From an uncultured Eubacteriales bacterium (GTDB lineage: Bacteria; Bacillota; Clostridia; Oscillospirales; Oscillospiraceae): 15,365 bases of DNA. The position numbers were made by a program, and so were the translations under genes. Under the pieces are notes generated by a model. It ran no database searches and was not told where the DNA came from. It saw only the letters and a list, made by a program, of their open reading frames with translations. The stretch is from assembly GCA_900549865.1 (NCBI GenBank), contig URPU01000056.1:1-15365 (forward strand), written 5' to 3'. This document shows positions 1 through 5,338 of this stretch, piece after piece; the stretch's first letter is position 1, and each line of letters begins with the position of its first letter.

Positions 1-55
1 TAATGCTTTCGCGTCTGCGGACGCGAAACTCTGCGAGGCTTTCTTTGACATGCTG
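1..55. repeat. Right-end fragment of the hairpin-rich intergenic element (third copy, cut by window edge)
   Basis: Positions 5-43 repeat the sequence at 2969-3007 almost exactly, including a perfect 9-bp hairpin (TTTCGCGTC 7-15, loop TGCG, GACGCGAAA 20-28). The fragment ends with TTTGACATGCTG (44-55), matching the TTTTTTGACAAGYTG right ends of the two complete elements at 2816-3029 and 9859-10065. The complete copy near 3000 carries an extra tandem TTTTTTGACAAG here. The left part of this copy must lie upstream of the window. Nothing in it looks coding. Confidence 0.7.
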
Positions 56-56
56 G

Positions 57-89
57 CGAAAGCGCATGGCGAGCGGCCCTGCGCTTTCG
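57..89 (+). terminator. Terminator-like hairpin abutting the element end
   Basis: A perfect 10-bp stem, CGAAAGCGCA (57-66) with TGCGCTTTCG (80-89), encloses a 13-nt loop and is followed by GCTTTTCC. It sits directly against the right end of the repeat element, as the terminator hairpins do at the two other copies. It may terminate a gene lying left of the window. The T-run is short, so termination strength is uncertain. Confidence 0.4.
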
Positions 90-431
90 GCTTTTCCGGC
101 GCACTTTCAGCCGACGTTCCGCAGCCGCGATCCCGACACGGACGCGCGGGGAAGCGATATTTTTAGCGAATTCCGCGCATTGCGGACAAAACCAATTTCG
201 ACAGAAAAAATGAAATACGCACCCGGACAGCGTCAAAACATAGACAATCAGACGCGGATTGCACGCGCCGCGAGGCAAATGCGCTTTATTACACTAAAGA
301 GCATGTAAAATTTGAGCTAAAATCTTTATGAATATTTAACACATATACAGGATATATTAACGAAATCTTAACGAAAGTTTGTAAGAAACGCAAAAATTAG
401 TGATAGTTACTGAAAAAATGCGATAAAACAG
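90..431. other. Non-coding stretch upstream of the symporter promoter
   Basis: I see no supportable gene here. The open frame across 3-308 begins inside the repeat, has no ribosome-binding site and has a composition unlike a real protein. Base composition changes from GC-rich to clearly AT-rich at about 295. The AT-rich part (295-431) is the kind of sequence expected to carry upstream promoter or regulator-binding elements, but no specific motif could be assigned. Confidence 0.5.
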
Positions 432-460
432 TTGAAGCCTATGCCGCGCTGTGCTACAAT
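432..460 (+). promoter_or_regulatory. Sigma-A-type promoter with extended -10 for the symporter leader
   Basis: The -35 TTGAAG (432-437) and -10 TACAAT (455-460) are separated by exactly 17 bp. The -10 is preceded by TGC, giving an extended -10 (TGn). Transcription would begin near 467, leaving a leader of about 178 nt before the symporter start. Confidence 0.7.
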
Positions 461-466
461 ATAACC

Positions 467-600
467 AAAGACAAAGGGAAAAAACGGGAAATCCCGGCCC
501 GGCTGCGTGAAAAAGGACGCCGAAAGCAGCAAAGCAAAAGGAAACGTGAAAAGAGAGAATTTTATCTGTTAGCCGCGCCGCGGCTAACTTGTCTTTTTTT
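467..600 (+). ncRNA. Structured leader or small RNA ahead of the symporter, ending in an intrinsic terminator
   Basis: The leader from the promoter at 432-460 is purine-rich. It contains a GC hairpin (CGGG AAAT CCCG, 485-496), a possible GCTGC/GCAGC pairing (502-506 with 526-530), and a direct repeat CGTGAAAA (506-513 and 545-552). It ends in the strong terminator at 568-600. I do not recognise a known riboswitch, T-box or protein-binding leader. It could be an attenuator controlling the symporter, or a separate small RNA of about 130 nt with read-through into the gene. Confidence 0.45.
568..600 (+). terminator. Intrinsic terminator inside the symporter leader
   Basis: A 9-bp perfect stem, GTTAGCCGC (568-576) with GCGGCTAAC (580-588), loop GCC, is followed by TTGTC and a run of eight T (593-600). 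It lies downstream of the promoter and upstream of the AGGAG at 632-636, so it can stop transcription before the symporter gene. That placement is typical of attenuation. Confidence 0.8.
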
Positions 601-644
601 CGCCGCGCCGCAGGCCGTGATAATAATTAAAAGGAGTTTAGGAA

Positions 645-1892
645 ATGGAAAAGTCAAAGAAAAAGCTATCCCTGGCCGCCAAAATATTTATCGGCATGTT
701 CGCCGGTATTATCGTCGGTCTGCTGTTCCTCAAGAACCCCGAGTTCACGACTGAATACCTCAAGCCCATCGGCACCATCTACATCAACCTGCTGAAGTTC
801 ATGGTCGTGCCCGTGGTGCTCTTCTCTATCACCGACGGCGTTATCTCGCTCAAGGATCTCAAGCGCGTGGGCAGCGTCGGTCTCAGGACCTTCGTTTACT
901 ACATGTTCACCACCGCGCTGGCCGTCGTCATCGGCCTTGTCGTCGTCAATCTCTTCAAGGGCTACTTCCCCGTGCTGTCCAGCGCTGAGTTGGGCGCGCT
1001 GGAGTACACCGCGAAGGAATCCCCCACGGTCATGTCCGTTATCGTCGGCATATTCCCGGATAACCTCTTCAAGCCCATGGTGAGCGCCGACATGCTGCCC
1101 GTCATCGTCATTGCTATCTTCTTCGGCGCGGGCATCCTTGCCTCCGGTGAGAAGGGCCAGAAGATAGGCGAGCTTGTCAACTGCATGAATGACGTCGTCA
1201 TGAAGATACTCATGATGGTCATTGCCTTCACCCCCTACGGCGTGTTCTGCCTCATGGCGAACGTCGTCGCCGTCAACGGCCCGGCCGTCGTCGGCTCTCT
1301 GGCGCTGGTCATCGGCGTGGCATACATCGGCTACATCATCCATATCGTCCTTGTCTACGGCGCAAGCGTGAAGTTCCTCAGCGGCATGAGCCCGATAAAG
1401 TTCTTCAAGGGCCTTGCCCCCGCAATGATCTGCGCGTTCACCACGACCTCCTCCAACGCGACGCTGCCCCTCAACATCGAGTGCTGCAACGATATGGGCG
1501 CGGAGCCTGAGATAAGCTCCTTCGTGCTGCCCCTCGGCGCGACCATCAACATGGACGGCACCGCGATCTATCAGGCGGTGTGCGCGGTGTTCATCGCGTG
1601 CTGCTACGGCGTTGACCTGACGCTCAGCCAGATGGCAATGATCGTTCTGACGGCGACTCTCGCCTCCGTCGGCACGGCGGGCATCTCCGGCGCGGGCATG
1701 ATAATGCTGGCAATGGTCCTGGCCTCCGTCGGCCTGCCTGTGGAGGGCATTGCAATAGTGGCCGGTGTGGACAAGCTCTTCGATATGGGCCGCACCACCC
1801 TCAACATCACCGGCGACGCCACCTGCGCGATGTGGGTCTCCAAGGTCGAGCGCGCGAAGAAGGAAAAGGCCGCCGCGAAGGTCAACGCGTAA
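645..1892 (+). CDS. Dicarboxylate/amino acid:cation symporter (SLC1/DAACS family), probably glutamate/aspartate
   Basis: The 415-aa product is a polytopic inner-membrane protein of the GltP/GltPh family, which couples uptake of acidic amino acids or C4-dicarboxylates to Na+ or H+. Family landmarks are present in order: the serine-rich re-entrant hairpin 1 (TTTSSNATLP, near residues 266-275), the NMDGT cation/substrate motif (302-306), the glycine-rich hairpin 2 (GTAGISGAG), and the last helix DMGRTTLNITGD (380-391). D380, R383, T384, N387 and D391 align with GltPh D394, R397, T398, N401 and D405. The retained arginine, which binds the side-chain carboxylate in the family, argues for an acidic substrate rather than a neutral amino acid. 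Length is normal. The ATG is preceded by AAGGAG with good spacing. The gene follows a leader with a terminator, so attenuation is possible. Asp versus Glu versus dicarboxylate cannot be settled from sequence. Confidence 0.93.
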   Translation: MEKSKKKLSLAAKIFIGMFAGIIVGLLFLKNPEFTTEYLKPIGTIYINLLKFMVVPVVLFSITDGVISLKDLKRVGSVGLRTFVYYMFTTALAVVIGLVVVNLFKGYFPVLSSAELGALEYTAKESPTVMSVIVGIFPDNLFKPMVSADMLPVIVIAIFFGAGILASGEKGQKIGELVNCMNDVVMKILMMVIAFTPYGVFCLMANVVAVNGPAVVGSLALVIGVAYIGYIIHIVLVYGASVKFLSGMSPIKFFKGLAPAMICAFTTTSSNATLPLNIECCNDMGAEPEISSFVLPLGATINMDGTAIYQAVCAVFIACCYGVDLTLSQMAMIVLTATLASVGTAGISGAGMIMLAMVLASVGLPVEGIAIVAGVDKLFDMGRTTLNITGDATCAMWVSKVERAKKEKAAAKVNA

Positions 1893-1939
1893 AGGCGAAG
1901 GACGCAAATACATATAGAAAAATACAAAAAACTGTGGAA

Positions 1940-1976
1940 AAGCTCCCACCGCATTGTTATAATGCGGTGGGAGCTT
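1940..1976. terminator. Perfect 16-bp hairpin between symporter and racemase genes
   Basis: AAGCTCCCACCGCATT (1940-1955) pairs perfectly with 1961-1976 around the loop GTTAT. The plus-strand tail (GCTGCTTCT) has only a weak T content, while A-rich sequence lies upstream (1925-1941). It probably terminates symporter transcription at least partially, but could instead act as an mRNA-processing or stabilising hairpin if the racemase gene is co-transcribed. Confidence 0.6.
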
Positions 1977-2045
1977 GCTGCTTCTAAAAAACGCGGCATA
2001 CCGCCGCGCAAGAACCCCGCCGCGGCGGGGAGAGGGAGAAACGGT

Positions 2046-2747
2046 ATGAAAAAAACTATCGGCATCGTCGGCGGGATGGGCCCGCTTGCAACGGCGGACC
2101 TTCTGGAAAAAATGATACGCAGCGCGGACGCGGCGACGGACCAGCAGCACGCGCATATAATCGCTGACTGCAACACGGATATTCCGGACAGGACGGCGGC
2201 GATACTTTCCGGCGGGGAGGATCCGTTGCCGCAGCTCGTGCGCTCATGTATGCACCTTGAGGCCGCGGGCGCGAACGTGCTGGTCATGTCCTGCAACACG
2301 GCGCACTATTTCTATGACCGGCTTCAGCCGTTCATAAACGTGCCGATGCTGCACATGCCGCGCGAGACGGCGAAGCGCGCCCATGAGCTGGGCGACACGC
2401 GCTGCGCCCTGCTGGCCACAGACGGAACGGTGCACGCGGGGATATATGACGAGGCCTTTGCCGCGGAGGGGATAGAGCTGCTCAAGCCCGACGCGGAGGG
2501 GCAGCGCGCCGTGATGGACATGATATATTCCGGCGTGAAGGCCGGGCGGCACGACTATGACACGGCGGCGGTGCACCGCGCGCTGGACGCGCTGAAGGCG
2601 CAGGGCGCGCAGGCGTTCATCCTCGGCTGCACGGAGCTGCCGATCGCGTTCGTGGACTACGGCTTCGACGAGGTGACCATCGACCCCACGCAGATTCTCG
2701 CCGAGGCGGCCCTCCGCGCCGTGGGCATGAAGGTGAAGAAGAGGTAA
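2046..2747 (+). CDS. Aspartate/glutamate racemase family protein
   Basis: The 233-aa product belongs to the PLP-independent Asp/Glu racemase family, in which two cysteines remove and add the alpha proton to interconvert L- and D-amino acids. It opens with the family signature KKTIGIVGGMGP. Both catalytic cysteines are visible: C83 in MSCNTAH and C195 in GCTELP. Both half-sites are therefore intact and length is standard. I chose the ATG at 2046 because GGGAGAGGGAG lies just upstream; the same frame is open back to 1962, but that segment crosses the 16-bp hairpin and has no ribosome site. A 6-bp GC hairpin (2015-2030, loop CGCG) abuts the ribosome site and could dampen translation. The acidic-amino-acid symporter upstream suggests aspartate or glutamate as substrate, but broad-specificity relatives exist. 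D-amino acids would feed cell-wall or signalling pools. Confidence 0.88.
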   Translation: MKKTIGIVGGMGPLATADLLEKMIRSADAATDQQHAHIIADCNTDIPDRTAAILSGGEDPLPQLVRSCMHLEAAGANVLVMSCNTAHYFYDRLQPFINVPMLHMPRETAKRAHELGDTRCALLATDGTVHAGIYDEAFAAEGIELLKPDAEGQRAVMDMIYSGVKAGRHDYDTAAVHRALDALKAQGAQAFILGCTELPIAFVDYGFDEVTIDPTQILAEAALRAVGMKVKKR

Positions 2748-2788
2748 AGACCGTACACCGTATTAATAAAAGTTGCTATGACATGACT

Positions 2789-2816
2789 CAAGAGGCTTCC
2801 GAAAGGAAGCCTCTTG
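2789..2816 (+). terminator. Terminator-like hairpin, left copy of a duplicated pair
   Basis: A perfect 12-bp stem with GAAA tetraloop: CAAGAGGCTTCC (2789-2800) and GGAAGCCTCTTG (2805-2816). The 26-nt core 2790-2815 is identical to 3030-3055. This copy lacks a T-run on its right because the element starting GAGACTGTC follows immediately; the T-containing flank (AATTTTA) is found only after the right copy. Confidence 0.7.
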
Positions 2817-3029
2817 AGACTGTCGAAAAAGTGGCCTCGCCACTTTTTCGAGAAAGCTTCGCTGCGTTCTGCGCCTCTGTTGTCCGCTGATAGCGGACAA
2901 TTCGACGCTCACTCCGCGCAAAGTGTTTTCTGCCACGCACATGTCGCGGCAGAAAACGGATAATATTGCTTTCGCGTCTGCGGACGCGAAACTCTGCGAG
3001 GCTTTTTTGACAAGTTTTTTGACAAGTTG
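2816..3029. mobile_element. 214-bp hairpin-rich non-coding element bracketed by duplicated terminator hairpins (MITE-like candidate)
   Basis: The element starts GAGACTGTC and ends TTTTTTGACAAGTTG, related to the ends of the second element at 9859-10065. Read outward, the two ends form an imperfect inverted repeat: left TTTTTCGACAGTCTCAA, right TTTTTTGACAAGTTGAA. The inside is almost all stem-loops: 2823-2835/2839-2851 (13 bp, loop CTC), 2881-2889/2893-2901 (9 bp), 2926-2935/2949-2958 (10 bp) and 2971-2979/2984-2992 (9 bp). It has no open reading frame of note. Both flanks carry an identical 26-nt terminator hairpin. This fits a non-autonomous element inserted in a terminator with target duplication; a structured intergenic repeat spread by recombination is the alternative. 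Confidence 0.55.
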
Positions 3030-3055
3030 AAGAGGCTTCCGAAAGGAAGCCTCTT
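3030..3055. terminator. Terminator hairpin, right copy, between convergent genes
   Basis: AAGAGGCTTCC (3030-3040), loop GAAA, GGAAGCCTCTT (3045-3055), followed on the plus strand by AATTTTA. It is identical to 2790-2815. It lies 29 bp past the end of the YhfC-type gene on the minus strand and also faces transcripts from the racemase gene, so it would serve both directions. Confidence 0.7.
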
Positions 3056-3084
3056 AATTTTACGCTATTTTGTATACCGGCGGT

Positions 3085-3900
3085 TTACACCGCGGTGCTG
3101 TCAGCCTCCTGCGCGGGGGAAGCCTCGGCCTTATAGAGCCGGGACACAAGCCACACGACAACAGCCATGGCGGCGAGAAGGATAAGCTCCAGCGCGAGTA
3201 TGGGAACGGAAGCGGCAAGCAGCACCGTTGCGGCATCGACCGCGAAGTGCAGCCCCATCGCCGCGAAGAAATAACGCTTCTCCCCGTACCGCAGCGCGCG
3301 ATAGACGAGATACGAAAGACAGATATGCAGCGCGATGGCGGAAATACGCTCCACCCCCGCCATGAAGAAGAGGTAGGAGTCCGTCGTGCACAGCGCGGAC
3401 AGGCTTTCGACCGTCGCGGCCCTTGTCGCCTCGTCCAGCGTGCCGAGCGCCGCGCCGATGCTGCCGGTGTTTACCATTATCGCCGTAGCGAGGTTTGAGA
3501 TATTCAGAATTCCGGCGGTGAGCACCGCCTCTATCCCGCCGTGACCCACGCCGTACATCAGCGCGTTTTCCTTCGTGAGGGTCTTTTTCATGAACAGCTT
3601 CATCGCGGCGAGGCGGCCGAACTCCTCAAAAAGCGCCGCCATGAGGCCGCCGTACACTGCCGTGAGCAGGACGGAGCCCTGCACGGCGGGGCTGCTCGTC
3701 AGCGGGCGCAGAAGGCTGTGCGCGGCGTTTTCCAGCACGAGGACGGCCACGGTGAAGGTCAGCGCGCCGATGAGCGCGGGGAGCCGCGCGGCATTCAGCC
3801 GCTTGCGGCAGAGTATGAACAGCGTTATGGGCAGGGCGAAGGCGACGAGAAGAGAAAAGCCCATGCCAACGACAGACGCTGCGGGAACGGTATTGATCAT
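3085..3900 (-). CDS. YhfC-type intramembrane metalloprotease
   Basis: The 271-aa product has about seven or eight hydrophobic segments. It carries the metal-site motifs of the YhfC/PrsW/CPBP-like membrane proteases: FEEFGR (E92, E93, R96), GHGGIE (H120, E124) and GLHFAVD (H218, D222), plus H192 in another helix. These glutamate and histidine residues inside membrane segments are the expected zinc ligands and catalytic base. Such proteases cut membrane-embedded substrates; the substrate here is unknown. The ATG is preceded by GGAAAGGA on the minus strand. It is the third gene of an operon with an SPFH protein and an RHH regulator, 54 bp after the regulator. A GC hairpin (3916-3923/3934-3941) sits just before its ribosome site and may set its expression level. 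The family is known from sequence; protease activity is inferred. Confidence 0.82.
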   Translation of the reverse strand: MINTVPAASVVGMGFSLLVAFALPITLFILCRKRLNAARLPALIGALTFTVAVLVLENAAHSLLRPLTSSPAVQGSVLLTAVYGGLMAALFEEFGRLAAMKLFMKKTLTKENALMYGVGHGGIEAVLTAGILNISNLATAIMVNTGSIGAALGTLDEATRAATVESLSALCTTDSYLFFMAGVERISAIALHICLSYLVYRALRYGEKRYFFAAMGLHFAVDAATVLLAASVPILALELILLAAMAVVVWLVSRLYKAEASPAQEADSTAV

Positions 3901-3954
3901 TATATGTCCTTTCCGCGCGGCGCAGGAGCAGCCGCGCCGCGGCGATTTGGTGGT

Positions 3955-4158
3955 TTATTTTATGTCCAGCTCCGGCGGCACATCCAGCTCCTTCGGCGCG
4001 GGAGAGCCGTTCTTTTTGCGCTGGCGCACGCACTCGGTCAGAAGATACTCTATCTGCCCGTTGACCGAGCGGAAGTCATCCTCCGCCCACGCGGCGATGG
4101 CGTCGTACAGCTTCGCCGACAGACGCAGAGGCACCTGCTTTTTCGCGTTGTCCGCCAT
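3955..4158 (-). CDS. Ribbon-helix-helix (Arc/MetJ-type) DNA-binding protein
   Basis: The 67-aa protein begins [14 protein letters not shown], the single beta strand used by RHH dimers to read the major groove. A helix follows ([15 protein letters not shown]), then a turn at SVNGQ and a second helix ([14 protein letters not shown]), with a short proline-rich acidic tail. This is the full RHH fold. I chose the ATG at 4158 because it starts the fold and lies one base after the SPFH stop codon (TGATATG). No Shine-Dalgarno is visible, so translation is probably coupled to the SPFH gene. A longer frame to 4281 overlaps the SPFH gene and would add low-complexity sequence out of family. The operon promoter contains two tandem palindromes spaced one helical turn apart, the typical layout of RHH operators, so autoregulation is a reasonable inference. 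Confidence 0.85.
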   Translation of the reverse strand: MADNAKKQVPLRLSAKLYDAIAAWAEDDFRSVNGQIEYLLTECVRQRKKNGSPAPKELDVPPELDIK

Positions 4159-4159
4159 A

Positions 4160-5173
4160 TCAGTACAGCGTGCCGGAGTTGACGACGGGCTGCGCGTCGC
4201 GGTTGCCGCAGAGGACGACAAGGAGATTGGACACCATGGCGGCCTTGCGCTCATCATCCAGCTCGACGACGTGATTTTCATTCAGCCGCTCAAGCGCCAT
4301 TTCGACCATGCCCACCGCGCCGTCAACTATGAGCTTGCGCGCGTCCACGATGGCGCTGGCCTGCTGGCGCTGGAGCATGGCGGCGGCGATCTCCGGCGCG
4401 TAGGCGAGGTAGGTGATGCGCGCCTCGATTATCTCCAGCCCGGCCTCCTCGACCTTCTGCTGTATCTCCTGCCGGATGCGCTCCGCCACGACCTCACTCG
4501 ACCCGCGCAGACTGCCCTCGTCCGCAATGCCGTCGCCGGTGGTGTCGATATTCTCCGCCACGTCGTAGGGGTAGATGCGCACGATGTTGCGCAGGGCGCT
4601 GTCGCACTGGAGGGAGAGGTATTCCTTATAATTGTCCACGTTGAAAACGGCCTTGGCCGTGTCCACCACGCGCCACATGACCGCGATGCCAATCTCGATT
4701 GGGTTGCCGAGGCGATCGTTTATCTTCTGGCGGGAGTTATTGAGGGTCATTATCTTGAGAGAGACCTTCTTGCCGGTATCCTCGGCCAAGGTCATGGGAT
4801 TGACGCCCGTGCTGAGAAGCTGCACCGCCTTGGACGCGCCGCCGTCCACGTCGCCGCTCTGGTTGAGCTTCGTCTTGGCCGCGGGGTTGACGCCGATGCA
4901 GAAGGGATTGACAAAGTAGAAGCCGGCCTCCCTCAGCGTGCCGGCATAGTTGCCGAACAGCGTCAACACGAGCGCCTCCTGCGGGCGCAGCACCTTCAGC
5001 CCCAGAAACGGGAGCCAGCCTACGCAGATGTACACGATGCCGGCGATACGCGGCACTATGCTGCCGTTCATCGCGCCGAGGACGGTGCATATTATAGACG
5101 CGGCATACAGCGCCGAGAAAAGCAAAAGCATTGCCATGCCGTTTTTCCTGTTGTTGAGAACCTTTTCCTGCAT
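4160..5173 (-). CDS. SPFH/Band 7 domain membrane protein
   Basis: The 337-aa protein has two hydrophobic N-terminal segments (about 14-36 and 42-60) followed by an SPFH/Band 7 domain starting at [15 protein letters not shown] and AGFYFVNPF (about 60-91). A charged helical stretch of coiled-coil character comes next (about 225-300), including [20 protein letters not shown] and [16 protein letters not shown] sequence. Proteins of the stomatin/prohibitin/flotillin class form membrane-bound oligomers and organise membrane domains or partner proteases. The ATG has AAAGGAGG upstream and sits behind a near-consensus promoter. It heads an operon with an RHH regulator (1-nt gap) and an intramembrane protease. 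That link supports a membrane quality-control or stress role, but the particular function is not shown by sequence. Confidence 0.88.
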   Translation of the reverse strand: MQEKVLNNRKNGMAMLLLFSALYAASIICTVLGAMNGSIVPRIAGIVYICVGWLPFLGLKVLRPQEALVLTLFGNYAGTLREAGFYFVNPFCIGVNPAAKTKLNQSGDVDGGASKAVQLLSTGVNPMTLAEDTGKKVSLKIMTLNNSRQKINDRLGNPIEIGIAVMWRVVDTAKAVFNVDNYKEYLSLQCDSALRNIVRIYPYDVAENIDTTGDGIADEGSLRGSSEVVAERIRQEIQQKVEEAGLEIIEARITYLAYAPEIAAAMLQRQQASAIVDARKLIVDGAVGMVEMALERLNENHVVELDDERKAAMVSNLLVVLCGNRDAQPVVNSGTLY

Positions 5174-5202
5174 GATATATTCCTCCTTTATTTACTATCC
5201 GA

Positions 5203-5222
5203 ATGATATCATAATGATATCA
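5203..5222. promoter_or_regulatory. Candidate operator: two tandem TGATATCA palindromes
   Basis: TGATATCA occurs at 5204-5211 and 5215-5222, with centres exactly 11 bp apart, so both face the same side of the helix. The first is part of a 10-bp palindrome (ATGATATCAT). The sites cover the -10 and part of the spacer of the SPFH promoter, so occupancy would block RNA polymerase. Tandem half-site pairs at helical spacing are typical of RHH repressors, and an RHH gene lies in the operon. Confidence 0.6.
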
Positions 5223-5231
5223 CGATGTCAA
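5203..5231 (-). promoter_or_regulatory. Near-consensus sigma-A promoter for the SPFH-RHH-protease operon
   Basis: Reading the minus strand, the -35 is TTGACA (5231-5226), a perfect consensus. After a 17-bp spacer the -10 is TATCAT (5208-5203), 5 of 6 matches. Transcription would start near 5197, just before the AAAGGAGG of the SPFH gene. Confidence 0.8.
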
Positions 5232-5252
5232 GAACAATTTTGCCTGCCGCGG

Positions 5253-5281
5253 TTGTTTTTTCCTGCGCGCTTTGATATACT
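5253..5281 (+). promoter_or_regulatory. Promoter for the lipoprotein-asparaginase unit
   Basis: A weak -35 TTGTTT (5253-5258) is followed after 17 bp by TATACT (5276-5281), with a TGA extension giving an extended -10. It diverges from the SPFH promoter, and the two -35 elements are separated by only 21 bp. Transcription would start near 5288. Confidence 0.6.
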
Positions 5282-5338
5282 GGAGCAAAAGAGCATACCG
5301 AGCATGATAAATTTATGTATATACGGAGGGCATTGAGA

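Noticed and set aside
3..308. Open frame of 101 codons at the left edge
   Set aside because: It starts inside the repeat element, has no ribosome site, and its composition is not protein-like.
1958..1963. TATAAT as a promoter for the racemase gene
   Set aside because: It lies in the loop and arm of the 16-bp hairpin, with no acceptable -35 about 17 bp upstream.
1962..2045. Upstream extension of the racemase gene
   Set aside because: It crosses the 16-bp hairpin, and the family N-terminus (KKTIGIVGGMGP) begins at the ATG at 2046 with its own ribosome site.
666..2156. Long minus-strand open frame opposite the symporter and racemase
   Set aside because: It is rich in His, Asp and Arg, which is the shadow of GC-rich codons on the other strand; the plus-strand genes have clear family motifs.
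2789..3055. CRISPR-like repeat-spacer array
   Set aside because: There are only two repeat copies, each a terminator palindrome, separated by 214 bp of structured sequence; there is no regular spacer length and no cas gene.
4159..4281. Longer start for the RHH gene
   Set aside because: It would overlap the SPFH gene and add low-complexity residues before a complete RHH fold.
3575..5206. 543-codon plus-strand open frame opposite the SPFH operon
   Set aside because: It covers three minus-strand genes and changes character along its length; it is an antisense shadow.
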